Part shown: piece after piece, positions 50,199 to 61,253 of the stretch
How the letters are laid out: each line of letters begins with the position of its first letter
Position numbering within the stretch: the stretch's first letter is position 1
Assembly (NCBI RefSeq): GCF_004137355.1
Contig: NZ_SDVB01000311.1
Location: 372,001 to 436,000 of the forward strand
From: Ciceribacter ferrooxidans
GTDB lineage: Bacteria; Pseudomonadota; Alphaproteobacteria; Rhizobiales; Rhizobiaceae
Length of the DNA: 64,000 bases
Direction of reading: 5' to 3'
The notes under the pieces: model-generated
Databases searched by the model: none
Told to the model about the DNA's origin: nothing
What the model saw: the letters and a program-made list of their open reading frames with translations, nothing else
Translations under genes and position numbers: made by a program

Positions 50199-50849
50199 TT
50201 ACGGGGCCCAGGTCAGGAAGTTTGCGATCAGCTTGAGGCCGAGCGTTTGACTCTTTTCCGGATGGAACTGGGCACCGGCCATGTTGTCACGGGCGACGAA
50301 GGCGGTGACCGGCGCGCCGTAGTCGGTCGTGGCCACGATGTCCTCGGGATTGTCAGCCGCCAGATGATACGAGTGGACGAAATAGGCATGTAAGCCGTCC
50401 GGACCGGTCGGAATGTCCTTAAAGAGCGGGTGAGGTCGACGAAGATCGAGAGTGTTCCAGCCGATCTGCGGTATTTTCAGAGCGGGATCGCCAGGTGTCA
50501 TCTCGATGACGTCACCTTTGATCCAGCCAAAGCCCGGAGTGACGGTTTTCTCAAGACCGCGGCTGGACATCAGCTGCATGCCGACGCAGATACCGAGAAA
50601 GGGTCGCCCATTCTTTTCCACGGCGACGGTAAGGGCTTCCGTCATGCCGACAACCGCGTCAAGCCCTCGACGGCAGTCGGCGTAGGCACCGACGCCTGGT
50701 AGGACGATACGGTCGGCAGATGCGACACGTTCGGGCTGGTCGGTCAACTCGACATCCGCGACGACTCCGCTCTCCCGTGCCGCCCGCTCGAATGCCTTGG
50801 TGGCTGAACGGAGGTTACCCGAGCCGTAATCGATGATCGCCACACGCAT
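50199..50849 (-). CDS. hisH: Imidazole glycerol phosphate synthase glutaminase subunit HisH
   Basis: Glutamine amidotransferase subunit feeding ammonia to HisF. Nucleophile motif [11 protein letters not shown] and the C-terminal QFHPEKSQ triad are present. 216 residues from ATG 50849 with AAGGAC upstream; the frame open to 50900 has no homologous character. hisB lies 101 bases upstream, with no intervening gene (other rhizobia often have a DUF2628 gene here). Confidence 0.96.
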   Translation of the reverse strand: MRVAIIDYGSGNLRSATKAFERAARESGVVADVELTDQPERVASADRIVLPGVGAYADCRRGLDAVVGMTEALTVAVEKNGRPFLGICVGMQLMSSRGLEKTVTPGFGWIKGDVIEMTPGDPALKIPQIGWNTLDLRRPHPLFKDIPTGPDGLHAYFVHSYHLAADNPEDIVATTDYGAPVTAFVARDNMAGAQFHPEKSQTLGLKLIANFLTWAP

Positions 50850-50950
50850 GGGCTTAGTCCTTCTGTTCGTGGCCACCACCGCATCCTTCGCTCCGGCCAT
50901 CCGGCGGGGTCATGAGGACATCAAGGCAGGACCGCAATTACGCTGTCTTT

Positions 50951-51559
50951 TCAGACCAGGGAACCCTTGGTCGACGGGACGCGGCTCGCCTGCCGCGGAT
51001 CGATTTCCGTTGCGCTGCGAAGCACGCGGGCGACCGCCTTGAAGCAGGTTTCCGCTATATGGTGATTGTTGGCGCCGTAATGGTTCATGACGTGCAAGGT
51101 GATGCCGGCGTTCTGCGCAAGCGCCTGGAAGAATTCGCGGACCAGTTCCGTATCGAACGTGCCGATCTTGGGTGCACTGAAGGCGACGTTCCATACGAGG
51201 AACGGCCGCCCCGATACGTCGATCGCCGCCTTCGTCATGGTTTCGTCCATCGCCAGATCGATAGACGCATAGCGGCTGATGCCGCGGCGGTCGCCGAGCG
51301 CCTTCGAGATCGCCTGCCCGAGCGCGATACCTGTGTCCTCGACCGTATGGTGATCGTCTATGTGCAGATCGCCTTTGACTTCGATATCCATGTCGATGAG
51401 AGAATGTCGGGAGAGCTGGTCGAGCATATGGTCGAAGAAACCGACACCCGTCGATATCCGGGACTGGCCGCTACCGTCGACATTAACGGAAACGGCAACC
51501 GAAGTCTCGTTGGTCTTGCGAGAGACGGTGCTAGTGCGGCCCGATGCGGCAGTCGACAT
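50951..51559 (-). CDS. hisB: Imidazoleglycerol-phosphate dehydratase HisB
   Basis: Monofunctional dehydratase, sixth step of histidine synthesis. 202 residues; manganese-binding [27 protein letters not shown] and NNHHIAE motifs are intact. GGAG lies six bases before ATG 51559. Divergent from hslV. Confidence 0.97.
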   Translation of the reverse strand: MSTAASGRTSTVSRKTNETSVAVSVNVDGSGQSRISTGVGFFDHMLDQLSRHSLIDMDIEVKGDLHIDDHHTVEDTGIALGQAISKALGDRRGISRYASIDLAMDETMTKAAIDVSGRPFLVWNVAFSAPKIGTFDTELVREFFQALAQNAGITLHVMNHYGANNHHIAETCFKAVARVLRSATEIDPRQASRVPSTKGSLV

Positions 51560-51674
51560 GGTTCTACTCCGGAAAGTTCTGCGTGCTCCTTATCAGGCGC
51601 TGTGGCAAATATCCAGAAGAGAGCGTCAAAACAGCGCGGTGACAGGCATTTGGCGGTCGGGTGACGTGTCCGGT

Positions 51675-51702
51675 TTGCAATCCGTCTGCGGAAACTTAAA
51701 TA
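51675..51702 (+). promoter_or_regulatory. Candidate hslV promoter
   Basis: TTGCAA and TAAATA are separated by 16 bases, 61 bp upstream of the hslV ATG. It does not clearly match the RpoH (heat-shock) pattern. Confidence 0.35.
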
Positions 51703-51763
51703 AGAGCAAACACTGGCGGCAATCCCTCCGGTATGAATTCATTCTTTCAGGTCGGTTTCCAAG

Positions 51764-52324
51764 ATGAGCGAACATAATCCATACGGCACCATGCATGGCA
51801 CGACCATCATCACCGTGCGCAAGAATGGCGTTGCTGTGATGGCCGGCGACGGCCAGGTCAGCCTCGGCCAGACCGTCATGAAGGGTAACGCCCGAAAGGT
51901 GCGGCGGATCGGCAAGGGCGATGTCATCGCCGGCTTCGCTGGCGCCACGGCAGACGCCTTCACCTTGCTGGAGCGACTTGAAAAGAAGCTGGAGCAATAT
52001 CCCGGGCAGTTGATGCGTGCCGCAGTGGAGCTCGCTAAAGACTGGCGAACGGACAAATATCTACGTAACCTCGAAGCAATGATGCTGGTTGCGGACAAAT
52101 CGGTAACCCTGGCAATTACCGGGAATGGAGATGTCCTCGAGCCGGAGCACGGCGCGATCGCCATCGGTTCAGGCGGCAACTACGCCTACGCGGCCGCGCG
52201 TGCGCTCATGGAGACCGAACTGTCTGCTGAGGATATCGCCCGCCGCGCGATGGCGATCGCCGCGGAGATCTGCGTCTACACGAACGGCAATGTTGTCGTG
52301 GAAACGATTGCAAGCGACACCTGA
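51764..52324 (+). CDS. hslV: ATP-dependent protease peptidase subunit HslV
   Basis: Proteasome-like peptidase that works with HslU. By alignment with E. coli HslV the mature N-terminal nucleophile is Thr13 in [11 protein letters not shown], exposed after removal of a 12-residue leader. [11 protein letters not shown] and [15 protein letters not shown] are conserved. 186 residues. hslU follows after 38 bases; some rhizobia have an acetyltransferase gene between them, absent here. Confidence 0.96.
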   Translation: MSEHNPYGTMHGTTIITVRKNGVAVMAGDGQVSLGQTVMKGNARKVRRIGKGDVIAGFAGATADAFTLLERLEKKLEQYPGQLMRAAVELAKDWRTDKYLRNLEAMMLVADKSVTLAITGNGDVLEPEHGAIAIGSGGNYAYAAARALMETELSAEDIARRAMAIAAEICVYTNGNVVVETIASDT

Positions 52325-52362
52325 TCTCACCCATTCAAGCCACCATTTCACGGAAAAGGGCT

Positions 52363-53661
52363 ATGACGACATTTTCTCCCCGCGAGATCGTTTCCGAACT
52401 CGACCGTTACATCATCGGACAGCATGAGGCGAAGCGCGCTGTCGCGATCGCACTGCGCAACCGCTGGCGCCGCCAGCAGCTCGACGAGAGCCTCCGTGAT
52501 GAGGTCATGCCGAAGAACATCCTGATGATCGGACCGACCGGCGTCGGCAAGACCGAGATCTCCCGGCGACTTGCGAAACTTGCCGGTGCCCCCTTCATCA
52601 AGGTCGAAGCTACGAAGTTTACCGAGGTGGGCTATGTCGGCCGCGACGTGGAGCAGATCATTCGCGATCTCGTCGAAGTCGGCATTGGACTGGTGCGAGA
52701 AAAGAAGCGCGCCGAGGTCCAGGCGAAGGCCCATGCAAGTGCAGAAGAGCGCGTCCTTGACGCGCTGGTCGGCTCTACTGCGTCCCCTGCGACGCGCGAC
52801 AGCTTCCGTAAGAAGCTGCGTGACGGCCTTCTCGATGACAAGGAGATCGAGATCGAGGTCGCCGACACCGGCAGCGGCATGCCCGGCTTCGAAATTCCCG
52901 GAGCAAACGTGGGCATCCTCAATCTGTCGGAGATGTTCGGCAAGGCCATGGGGGGCCGAACCAAGAAAGTCCGCACCACGGTCAAGAACTCCTATCCGGA
53001 ATTGATCCGCGACGAATCCGACAAGTTGATCGACAATGAGCTGATCCAGCGCGAAGCCGTAAAGTCGGTCGAGAACGACGGGATCGTGTTCCTCGACGAG
53101 ATCGACAAGATTGCCGCGCGCGACGGTGGGATCGGCGCAGGCGTCTCCCGTGAGGGGGTCCAGCGAGACTTGCTGCCGCTGGTTGAAGGTACGACCGTGT
53201 CCACCAAGTACGGGCCGGTCAAGACGGATCATATTCTGTTCATCGCGTCCGGTGCCTTCCACGTCGCGAAGCCATCCGATCTTTTGCCCGAACTGCAGGG
53301 ACGTCTGCCGATCCGTGTCGAGTTGAAGCCGCTGACGAAGGAGGACTTCCGACGGATCCTGACAGAGACGGAGGCAAGTCTCATCCGCCAGTACCGGGCA
53401 CTGATGGCTACGGAGGAGTTGAACCTCGACTTCACGGAGGACGCAATCGACGCCCTGGCGGATGTCGCTGTTCACCTGAACACTTCTGTGGAGAACATCG
53501 GCGCCCGGCGCCTGCAGACCGTCATGGAACGGGTGTTGGACGATATCTCCTTCAACGCGCCCGATCGTGGCGGGCAGTCCATCATGATCGACTCCGGCTA
53601 TGTGCGCGAACATGTGGGTGATATAGCCGCCGACGCTGATCTCTCCCGCTATATCCTGTGA
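52363..53661 (+). CDS. hslU: ATP-dependent protease ATPase subunit HslU
   Basis: AAA+ unfoldase of the HslUV protease. N-terminal [21 protein letters not shown], Walker [12 protein letters not shown], Walker [11 protein letters not shown], an I-domain insertion (about residues 110-240) and the C-terminal YIL tail that activates HslV. 432 residues. Confidence 0.97.
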   Translation: MTTFSPREIVSELDRYIIGQHEAKRAVAIALRNRWRRQQLDESLRDEVMPKNILMIGPTGVGKTEISRRLAKLAGAPFIKVEATKFTEVGYVGRDVEQIIRDLVEVGIGLVREKKRAEVQAKAHASAEERVLDALVGSTASPATRDSFRKKLRDGLLDDKEIEIEVADTGSGMPGFEIPGANVGILNLSEMFGKAMGGRTKKVRTTVKNSYPELIRDESDKLIDNELIQREAVKSVENDGIVFLDEIDKIAARDGGIGAGVSREGVQRDLLPLVEGTTVSTKYGPVKTDHILFIASGAFHVAKPSDLLPELQGRLPIRVELKPLTKEDFRRILTETEASLIRQYRALMATEELNLDFTEDAIDALADVAVHLNTSVENIGARRLQTVMERVLDDISFNAPDRGGQSIMIDSGYVREHVGDIAADADLSRYIL

Positions 53662-53778
53662 TGTTTGTGCATCTCTGTGGTATTTCCGGATGTGGTGAAC
53701 CAGAGATGGTTAACGCAGTGGTCGACAAGGAAGGCTGCACCTTATAGAGGAGCAGCCGCATAGGTCGAGTTCCGATCT

Positions 53779-54756
53779 ATGGAACAACAATGGGGCAGGC
53801 GGATCGTGGTGCGGTTCTTTCTGGCAGTGGTCGTGGCTCTGATGCTGGTGGCGCCGACATCGGCGCGTGCCGGTGTCGTCCTCGTTCCGGCAGGGAATCG
53901 CCACGCCGAACAACCATCGATCCCGGGCGCTTCCGTGAGGCGCACGAAAGCCGGTAAGACGACCTTCGATCTTAAGTACGAGAAGGTACGGGATCTTCTG
54001 GCTTCCGATCGGCAGCTGATCGCGAAGATCAAGTCTACGGCGGCCAACTACGGCATCGATCCGATCCATATTGTCGGAGCCATTGTCGGGGAACACACCT
54101 ACAACGTCGATGCCTATGATCGCCTCCAGAGCTACTACGTAAAGGCGGCGTCCTACGCAGGCAGCAGCTTCCGCTTCAGCTATGAAGACGAGTCGATCGA
54201 GGATTTCGTGGGCCGTCCCGAGTTCTCGGAATGCGATGGTCTTTCAGACTCCTATCGCCTGTGGTCGTGCCGCGAGCTCGTCTGGGAGAAAACCTTCCGC
54301 GGGCATTCCGTCGACGGCATAAGCTATCCGAACAACCGGTTCAGCGCGGTCTTTTTCCAGCCGTTCTATGCGGGGCAGACGTTTGGGCTCGGCCAGATCA
54401 ATCCGCTGACGGCATTGATGCTCACGGACTTCGTCGCGCAGAGGTCCGGCTACCCGCGACTGAATGCGAGCGACGCCGCCGGAGTCTACAAGGCCATCAT
54501 GGATCCGGATATTTCGCTTGCCTTCATGGCAGCAATTCTTCGCAAGTCCATCGACGACTACCGCTCGATCGCGGGCATGGACATTTCTCGCAATCCCGGC
54601 ATCACGGCAACGTTGTTCAATGTCGGCAACTCGCTCGGGCGAGCACAGGCCCTGGCCCGCAAGAATGCCGCGGGCGGTGCAGCCGTGCTGCCCGAGGAGA
54701 ACTATTATGGCTGGCTGGTGAACGATCGACTGGCGGAGCTCAAGGCCCTGCTTTGA
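53779..54756 (+). CDS. DUF1402 family secreted protein (lysozyme-like)
   Basis: 325 residues with a clear signal peptide (FFLAVVVALMLVAPTSARA, cleavage near residue 31). The central region carries HIVGAIVGEHTYN and FGLGQINPLTALMLTD, which resemble the glutamate and GxGxxQ elements of goose-lysozyme/transglycosylase folds. This matches the DUF1402 family of Rhizobiales; a murein-cleaving activity is inference only. Confidence 0.8.
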   Translation: MEQQWGRRIVVRFFLAVVVALMLVAPTSARAGVVLVPAGNRHAEQPSIPGASVRRTKAGKTTFDLKYEKVRDLLASDRQLIAKIKSTAANYGIDPIHIVGAIVGEHTYNVDAYDRLQSYYVKAASYAGSSFRFSYEDESIEDFVGRPEFSECDGLSDSYRLWSCRELVWEKTFRGHSVDGISYPNNRFSAVFFQPFYAGQTFGLGQINPLTALMLTDFVAQRSGYPRLNASDAAGVYKAIMDPDISLAFMAAILRKSIDDYRSIAGMDISRNPGITATLFNVGNSLGRAQALARKNAAGGAAVLPEENYYGWLVNDRLAELKALL

Positions 54757-54883
54757 GCCCTTCGGTCCAGCCGGCGGCAGCCCCTTGGCTTTCCAGTCAA
54801 AACTTGCCATTTGTAAGGCGAACCTGCACCCGGGCCCGGTGGATCCGGGCGCCGATCCCTTTCGGTAGACATTGGAGCGCCGG

Positions 54884-56887
54884 TTGACCAGGTCAGTATT
54901 GCTCGGCATCGACACCGGCGGAACGTACACCGACGCGGTTCTTTTCAGCGAGGCGGATGGACTTCTGGCGAAGGCGAAGGCACTGACCACCCGTCATGAT
55001 CTTGCCGTCGGGATTTCGGCCTCCGTCGATGAAGTTCTGCGCTCTTCCGGCGTTGCGGCCAATGCCATCGGTCTCGTCTCGCTGTCGACGACTCTTGCGA
55101 CGAACGCTCTGGTCGAAGGGCAGGGTGGCAGAACTTGCCTTGTAATGATCGGCTTCCAGCCTGCAGACATAAAGCGAGACGGACTTTCGGAGGCGCTGAG
55201 GACCGACCCCGTGATTTTTCTCTCCGGAGGACACGATACACACGGCAACGAGAACCTGCTCGACATGAGCCCGCTCGAGGATGCGTTGCCGCACCTTGGA
55301 CAGACCGTGTCCTCGTTCGCTGTCGCCGGCTATTTCGCGGTTCGCAATCCCGCCCACGAGATCCGGGTCCGAGACCGCATCCGCGCCGTTACAGACCTGC
55401 CGGTCACCTGCAGCCACGAACTGTCGTCAAAACTGGGCGGCCCGCGGCGTGCGCTGACGACCCTGCTCAACGCGCGCCTCGTCGCCATGATCGATCGCCT
55501 GATCGGGAGCTGCGAAACGTTTACGAAGCAGCGCGGAATTTCCGCACCTATGATGGTCGTGCGCGGCGATGGTGCACTGATTTCCGCGGCGGAGGCCCGG
55601 CTGCGTCCGATCGAAACGATCCTCTCGGGTCCGGCGGCTAGCCTGGTCGGCGCGCGTTATCTCACGGGTTTGGACGACGCCGTCATCTCCGACATCGGAG
55701 GCACGACGACCGACGTCGCCATCCTCGACGGGGGAAAGCCGCGCCTTGATATGGATGGCGCCGTCGTTGGCGGTCACCGTACGATGGTGGAAGCGGTCGC
55801 TATGCGCACCTACGGCCTCGGCGGGGATTCCGAGGTGCGAATCGATGAGCGCGGCCTCAGCGCGAAGATCGAACTCGGGCCGCGACGCCTCGTACCGCTC
55901 AGCCTCGCCGCCGCACTTCACGGCGATGTCGTGCTCGATGCGCTCGAGCGGCAGCTTCGGACTATTCATCCGGGCCGTCACGATGGCCGGTTTGCCGTGC
56001 GTACTGGCGTTCCGGAGAGTTTGGCCGCCGGCCTCCAGCCGCAGGAGGCCAACCTGTTTGCCCGCATCGATGACAAGCCGGTCCCGCTCGATCAGCTGCT
56101 GACGTCGACTGCACAAGGCGCCGTTCTCGATCGGCTGATAGCGAGGGGGCTCGTTCATCTCTGCGGAATAACGCCTTCGGATGCCATGCATGTCTTGGGC
56201 CGGCAGGAACAGTGGGAGCGGAAGGCGGCCGAGCTCGGCCTGAGGCTTGCACTGCGGATGAAGGACGGCACGGGACGTCCGATTGCGGAATCCACGGAGG
56301 AGCTTGCTGGGCGTATTGTCGCGAGGTTGCATCGGCGGTCGGCGGAGATCGTCCTCGGCACCTGCCTTGCCGAGGACGATCTGGCTGAAGTTGATCCCGC
56401 GAGGTCGGTTCTGATCGACCGCGCTCTCTCCGGTAAGGATGGTATCGTCCGCTTTGGTCTCGCGCTCGACCGCCCCCTTGTGGGACTCGGGGCATCGGCA
56501 CGGGTCTACTACCCGGAGATCGCCGAAATTCTCTCATCCGCTGTTTCGATCCCAGTGGATTCCGATGTGGCAAATGCCGTCGGCGCGGTGGTGGGGCAGG
56601 TTCAGATGTCGGCGGAGGTCGTCGTTACATCGCCGCAAGAGGGTCTCTTCATATTGTCCGGTTGCGGCGACAGCTTGCGACTGACCGAACAGGAGGAGGC
56701 GTTTGCCGAGGCGAGGCGCCGGGCCGACACGGTCGTTCGCGAACGCGTTGCCGCCAATGGAGCCAGCGCAACGCTGGTTGTCGTGGAAGAAAGCGTCGAG
56801 GCTCCCGAGATCGAGGGCAGGCGACGCCTGATTGAGGCCCGTATGATTGCGCGTGCGGTCGGGCGGCCGCCCGTCGCGGGCGACTGA
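54884..56887 (+). CDS. Hydantoinase/oxoprolinase family protein (HyuA-like)
   Basis: 667 residues with two actin-like ATP-binding elements: [14 protein letters not shown] at the N-terminus (Hydant_A_N domain) and [14 protein letters not shown] in the central hydantoinase A domain. The family opens 5-membered cyclic amides with ATP, but no HyuB/OplA beta-domain partner is next to it, so the substrate is unknown. The start is probably TTG 54884 (TTGGAG six bases before); a TTG at 54872 overlaps that site. Confidence 0.85.
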   Translation: MTRSVLLGIDTGGTYTDAVLFSEADGLLAKAKALTTRHDLAVGISASVDEVLRSSGVAANAIGLVSLSTTLATNALVEGQGGRTCLVMIGFQPADIKRDGLSEALRTDPVIFLSGGHDTHGNENLLDMSPLEDALPHLGQTVSSFAVAGYFAVRNPAHEIRVRDRIRAVTDLPVTCSHELSSKLGGPRRALTTLLNARLVAMIDRLIGSCETFTKQRGISAPMMVVRGDGALISAAEARLRPIETILSGPAASLVGARYLTGLDDAVISDIGGTTTDVAILDGGKPRLDMDGAVVGGHRTMVEAVAMRTYGLGGDSEVRIDERGLSAKIELGPRRLVPLSLAAALHGDVVLDALERQLRTIHPGRHDGRFAVRTGVPESLAAGLQPQEANLFARIDDKPVPLDQLLTSTAQGAVLDRLIARGLVHLCGITPSDAMHVLGRQEQWERKAAELGLRLALRMKDGTGRPIAESTEELAGRIVARLHRRSAEIVLGTCLAEDDLAEVDPARSVLIDRALSGKDGIVRFGLALDRPLVGLGASARVYYPEIAEILSSAVSIPVDSDVANAVGAVVGQVQMSAEVVVTSPQEGLFILSGCGDSLRLTEQEEAFAEARRRADTVVRERVAANGASATLVVVEESVEAPEIEGRRRLIEARMIARAVGRPPVAGD

Positions 56888-56997
56888 CTATTTCTCTACT
56901 GGAAAGAATATTTGTCACTTATGCACAATTGACAAGGGGTGCGAATACGCGATCCTGTGCGCCATGCCTGAGCAGCAAACGCATTAAGGAGAATGCA

Positions 56998-59169
56998 ATG
57001 GGCCGCGTCGAGAGCCACGGATTGTCCATCGATCAGAGTCTTTATGACTTCCTGATAAAACAGGCTCTTCCGGGGACCGAGACTGATCCGGAGCGGTTTT
57101 TCACCGGATTTTCGGCGCTCGTGCATGAGCTCGGACCAAAGAACCGCCTGCTTCTCGCCCGACGCGACGAGCTCCAGGAGAAGCTGGACGCCTGGTACCG
57201 CGAAAACGGTGCGCCGACTGACATGGGCGCCTACGAGCAATTTCTTCGCGAGATCGGCTACCTTCTCCCGGAGGGAGAAGACTTCTCGGTGACGACGGCC
57301 GATGTCGATCCGGAAATTGCCGAAATCGCCGGCCCACAGCTTGTCGTGCCGGTCATGAACGCCCGCTATGCCCTGAATGCCGCCAACGCGCGTTGGGGTT
57401 CGCTCTATGACGCGCTCTACGGAACCGACGCGATTCCGGAGGACGGTGGGGCTGAGAAAGGCAAAGGCTATAATGCCGTTCGCGGCGAGAAGGTCATCGC
57501 ATGGGCGCGCAACCTTCTCGACGTCTCGGCGCCGCTCTTGGACGGGAAGTGGTCGGAGGTCACATCCGTTGCTTCCACGAACGGAAGCCTGGCCGTCGGG
57601 CTGGGTGATGGTCGCCAGACCGCTCTGAACGAGCCGAAGCAATTCGTCGGATATACCGGGGCGCCGGATTCGCCGACGAGTGTCTTCCTGCGCAAGAACG
57701 GTCTTCATGTCGAGATCGTCATCGACCGCTCAGGGATGATCGGCAAGAGCGATCCGGCCGGCATCAATGATGTACGCCTCGAATCGGCGATCACCACGAT
57801 CATGGACTGCGAGGATTCGGTCGCTGCGGTCGACGCGGAGGATAAGGTCGTCGTCTATTCCAATTGGCTTGGCCTGATGAAGGGCGATCTGACCGAGGAG
57901 GTTACGAAGGGGAGCAGCACCTTCACGCGCAGGCTCAATCCGGATGTCGAGTTCACGTCACCTGACGGTAATCCGGTGTCGGTCGCCGGACGCTCTCTGA
58001 TGCTTGTACGCAACGTCGGTCACCTGATGACGAATCCGGCGATCCTTGACCGGAACGGCGACGAGGTTCCGGAAGGCATCATAGATGCGATGATTACCGG
58101 GCTGATCGCGCTTCACGATATCGGCCCCGGCGGCCGGCGGATGAATTCCCGCAAGGGTTCCATGTACGTCGTAAAACCCAAGATGCATGGGCCTGAAGAG
58201 GTTGCCTTCGCCTGCGAGATCTTCGGGCGCGTCGAAGAAGTGCTCGGCATGTCGCCGAACACGATGAAGATGGGCATCATGGACGAGGAGCGTCGCACGA
58301 CGATCAACCTCAAGGAATGCATCCGCGCCGCCAAGGATCGGGTCGTCTTCATCAATACAGGTTTCCTCGATCGCACCGGTGACGAGATCCACACTTCGAT
58401 GGAAGCCGGGCCGATGATCCGCAAGGGGGACATGAAGCAGGCGACGTGGATCTCCGCCTACGAGAATTGGAACGTCGACGTCGGCCTCGCCTGCGGCCTT
58501 TCGGGCCATGCACAGATCGGCAAGGGCATGTGGGCCATGCCCGACATGATGGCGGCGATGCTCGAGCAGAAGATTGCGCATCCGAAGGCCGGCGCCAATA
58601 CCGCCTGGGTTCCCTCGCCGACAGCAGCGACGCTGCATGCGACGCACTATCACCAGGTCAATGTTGCCAATGTGCAGGCCGTGCTGAAAGATCGACCGCA
58701 CGCCAAGCTTTCCGACATTCTATCCGTTCCCGTTGCTGTCCGTCCGAATTGGACGCCGGAAGAAATTCAGCGCGAACTGGACAACAATGCGCAGGGTATT
58801 TTGGGTTATGTCGTCCGCTGGATCGACCAGGGCGTCGGCTGCTCAAAGGTGCCGGACATCAACAACATCGGTCTCATGGAAGACCGCGCGACACTTCGCA
58901 TCTCGGCACAACACATGGCGAACTGGTTCCACCACGGCGTTGCCACCCGCGAGCAGATCGTCGAGACGATGAAAAGGATGGCCGCTGTCGTAGATGCCCA
59001 GAATGCGGACGATCCGGCTTATCGGCCGATGGCTGGTCACTTCGACGAGTCCATCGCCTTTCAGGCTGCGCTTGATCTCGTTCTCAAGGGGCGCCAGCAG
59101 CCAAATGGCTATACGGAGCCGGTGTTGCACCGACGGCGGCGGGAACTCAAGGCGAGACTTACCGCCTGA
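56998..59169 (+). CDS. glcB: Malate synthase G
   Basis: Condenses glyoxylate with acetyl-CoA to malate (glyoxylate bypass and glycolate use). 723 residues from ATG 56998, the exact usual length, with AAGGAG six bases upstream; the open frame to 56929 adds an unrelated leader. [20 protein letters not shown] and [13 protein letters not shown] are active-site blocks of the TIM barrel. Isocitrate lyase is not in the window. Confidence 0.97.
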   Translation: MGRVESHGLSIDQSLYDFLIKQALPGTETDPERFFTGFSALVHELGPKNRLLLARRDELQEKLDAWYRENGAPTDMGAYEQFLREIGYLLPEGEDFSVTTADVDPEIAEIAGPQLVVPVMNARYALNAANARWGSLYDALYGTDAIPEDGGAEKGKGYNAVRGEKVIAWARNLLDVSAPLLDGKWSEVTSVASTNGSLAVGLGDGRQTALNEPKQFVGYTGAPDSPTSVFLRKNGLHVEIVIDRSGMIGKSDPAGINDVRLESAITTIMDCEDSVAAVDAEDKVVVYSNWLGLMKGDLTEEVTKGSSTFTRRLNPDVEFTSPDGNPVSVAGRSLMLVRNVGHLMTNPAILDRNGDEVPEGIIDAMITGLIALHDIGPGGRRMNSRKGSMYVVKPKMHGPEEVAFACEIFGRVEEVLGMSPNTMKMGIMDEERRTTINLKECIRAAKDRVVFINTGFLDRTGDEIHTSMEAGPMIRKGDMKQATWISAYENWNVDVGLACGLSGHAQIGKGMWAMPDMMAAMLEQKIAHPKAGANTAWVPSPTAATLHATHYHQVNVANVQAVLKDRPHAKLSDILSVPVAVRPNWTPEEIQRELDNNAQGILGYVVRWIDQGVGCSKVPDINNIGLMEDRATLRISAQHMANWFHHGVATREQIVETMKRMAAVVDAQNADDPAYRPMAGHFDESIAFQAALDLVLKGRQQPNGYTEPVLHRRRRELKARLTA

Positions 59170-59190
59170 ATCGACACGCCGAACAAAAAT

Positions 59191-59218
59191 AAAGCCGCCG
59201 GCATATGCCGGCGGCTTT
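59191..59218. terminator. Strong palindromic terminator after glcB
   Basis: A 28-bp perfect palindrome (arms 59191-59204 and 59205-59218, beginning AAAGCCGCCGGCAT) followed by TT. It is 21 bases after the glcB stop and faces the L,D-transpeptidase end at 59251, so it can act in both directions. Confidence 0.9.
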
Positions 59219-59250
59219 TTCGCCTGTGTGGTAACGGTTCTCGCGTGACC

Positions 59251-59916
59251 CTACTGGAGAACCACGACCCGTGCAGACTTGCCGGGACGCACACGATCAT
59301 AAAGATCCATGATGTCCTGGTTCATCAGGCGAATGCAGCCGGAGGATGCGGCGGTTCCGATCGAGGCCCATTCTGGGGTGCCGTGGAGACGGAACAGCGT
59401 ATCCTGTCCCTTGTCGTTGAAGAGGTAGAGGGCGCGTGCACCGAGTGGGTTGCGGACGCCGGGCTCCATGCCATCCTCGACATACTTGGCGACTTCCGGC
59501 TTGCGTGCGGCCATCTCCTTCGGGGGATGCCATGTAGGCCAGGCCTGTTTCCAAGCGATATAGGCCTCGCCCTGCCACGCAAAGCCCTGTTTACCGACAC
59601 CGATGCCGTAGCGGATCGCCTTGCCATTCGGCAGGACGTAGTAGAGGAAGCGTTCGCGGGTATCGACGACGATCGTGCCCGCTTTTTCCTTCGTCTGATA
59701 GGAAACGATCTGACGGTGGAATTTCTTGTTCACCTTCTCGATCGGGATCGCCGGGAGGGCATAGCCCGCGTCGGTCACTTTGCCATAGGAATCGCTGAAG
59801 ATCTTTGCCGTTGCCGTTTCGGTTCCGGGCTTGCCGGATTCGGACGTTGTGGAGCAGCCGGTGAGGGCCATCGTGGCCACGAGACCGAACACAGTGAGAG
59901 CATTGCGGAGGCGCAT
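59251..59916 (-). CDS. L,D-transpeptidase (YkuD) lipoprotein
   Basis: Forms 3-3 peptidoglycan cross-links or attaches proteins to murein. 221 residues: N-terminal lipoprotein signal with lipobox LTGC (Cys21), then a YkuD domain from about residue 80 with the catalytic HGTPEWASIGTAASSGCIRL motif. ATG 59916; the frame open to 60078 lacks homologous character. Expected on the periplasmic face. Confidence 0.94.
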   Translation of the reverse strand: MRLRNALTVFGLVATMALTGCSTTSESGKPGTETATAKIFSDSYGKVTDAGYALPAIPIEKVNKKFHRQIVSYQTKEKAGTIVVDTRERFLYYVLPNGKAIRYGIGVGKQGFAWQGEAYIAWKQAWPTWHPPKEMAARKPEVAKYVEDGMEPGVRNPLGARALYLFNDKGQDTLFRLHGTPEWASIGTAASSGCIRLMNQDIMDLYDRVRPGKSARVVVLQ

Positions 59917-60090
59917 GGAGAACTCGTGTTTTGCGGGGATGATGGTCAGCCCAACCATCTTTGAATATGGTTTATTTTGAATTAAGCTGGTGTTGGCAAG
60001 AGTGCCGTCGGCGCCAAATCTGTTTGGCGTTGCAAAATGACGCGGCATTGCTTTTTTGCAACATGCCTTTGTTCCCAATCGGCAGTATCA

Positions 60091-60579
60091 ATGACCATTC
60101 TTTCGATTGCCGTTAACAACCCGTTAATCGACGGGCGCCAGTCGGAGCGGGCACTGCTCGTCCGCCGTGGCGTGCAGGTACTTCTGAGTGACATGCGCCA
60201 GGCCGTGTTGCCCGAACTTTCACTGTCGAGCGGCCGGCGTGCAGATCTGGTGAGCCTGTCGGAAAAGGGGGAGCTCTGGATTATCGAAATCAAGTCGTCG
60301 ATCGAGGATTTCCGCGTCGACCGGAAATGGCCGGATTACAGGGCGCATTGCGATCGCCTGTTCTTCGCCACACATGGCGAAGTGCCGCTCGACATCTTTC
60401 CGGAGGATTGTGGGCTCCTGCTTTCCGACGGTTACGGCGCGCATATCGTCCGCGATGCGCCCGAACACCGTCTGGCTCCCGCGACCCGCAAGGCAATGAT
60501 GCTCAATTTCTCCAGGACGGCCGCACAGCGCCTTATGATGGCGGAGTGGGCCGCCTCTCGACAGAGCATCGAATCCTGA
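60091..60579 (+). CDS. mmcB: MmcB family DNA repair protein
   Basis: 162 residues with a PD-(D/E)XK-like core: GRRADLVSLSEKGELWIIEIKSS, followed by KWPDYRAHCDRLFFA. This is MmcB, a Caulobacter SOS-linked mitomycin C resistance protein whose mechanism is not settled. ATG 60091 (MTILSIAVNNPLIDGRQSERALLVRRG) matches the family start; 18 further upstream residues to 60037 are unlikely. Divergent from the transpeptidase; convergent with actR (7-base gap). Confidence 0.9.
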   Translation: MTILSIAVNNPLIDGRQSERALLVRRGVQVLLSDMRQAVLPELSLSSGRRADLVSLSEKGELWIIEIKSSIEDFRVDRKWPDYRAHCDRLFFATHGEVPLDIFPEDCGLLLSDGYGAHIVRDAPEHRLAPATRKAMMLNFSRTAAQRLMMAEWAASRQSIES

Positions 60580-60586
60580 TCAGTCG

Positions 60587-61177
60587 CTATTTCGGCGCCC
60601 GCTTCGCGAGAATGCGCTGCAGTGTGCGGCGGTGCATGTTCAGTCGCCGTGCTGTTTCAGAGACGTTGCGATCGCAGTTCTCATAAACCCGCTGAATATG
60701 TTCCCACCGGACACGATCGGCAGACATCGGATTTTCCGGCACTTCGGCTTTCTCGCCAGGGCGCTGGGTGAGCGAGTGGTATATGTCGTCGGCGTCGGCA
60801 GGCTTGGCCAGATAGTCCAGCGCGCCGAGCTTCACCGCTGTCACAGCGGTGGCGATGTTACCATAGCCGGTCAGGACCACAATTCGGGTGTCGTCGCGCC
60901 GTTCCCTTATCGCCTGGATAACGTCGAGACCATTACCGTCTCCGAGGCGAAGGTCGACGACCGCATATTTCGGCGGTGCAGCCTTGGACTTGGCGATGCC
61001 CTCGGCAACCGACGCTGCGATGTCAACGGCAAACCCACGCGACTCCATCGCGCGCGCAAGGCGACGCAGAAACGGTACGTCGTCGTCGACGATCAAGAGG
61101 CTGGGATCGGGTCCGAGCGTGTCGCTTGCTGCCTTGCCCGAGGGGCTCTGAGCGTTGGATGGAGCATTCTCAGTCAT
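60587..61177 (-). CDS. actR: ActR/RegA-type response regulator
   Basis: Redox/acid-response regulator of the RegB/RegA (ActS/ActR) system. 196 residues: receiver domain with Asp75 (VVDLRLGDGNGLD) and acidic DDD at 31-33, a linker, and the highly conserved Fis-type HTH DRNVSETARRLNMHRRTLQRILAKRAPK at the end. ATG 61177 (196 residues) has AGGGA about ten bases upstream. actS lies 76 bases upstream on the same strand. Confidence 0.94.
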   Translation of the reverse strand: MTENAPSNAQSPSGKAASDTLGPDPSLLIVDDDVPFLRRLARAMESRGFAVDIAASVAEGIAKSKAAPPKYAVVDLRLGDGNGLDVIQAIRERRDDTRIVVLTGYGNIATAVTAVKLGALDYLAKPADADDIYHSLTQRPGEKAEVPENPMSADRVRWEHIQRVYENCDRNVSETARRLNMHRRTLQRILAKRAPK

Positions 61178-61253
61178 GAGCTGACATCCCTGCAGGGGTG
61201 TTCTGGTCGAAACTTGCCCTTGCGTTATGGACACTTATGCATGGACGGTAAAG

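Noticed and set aside
52348-53613. 421-codon open frame antisense to hslU
   Set aside because: Shadow of the well-supported hslU gene.
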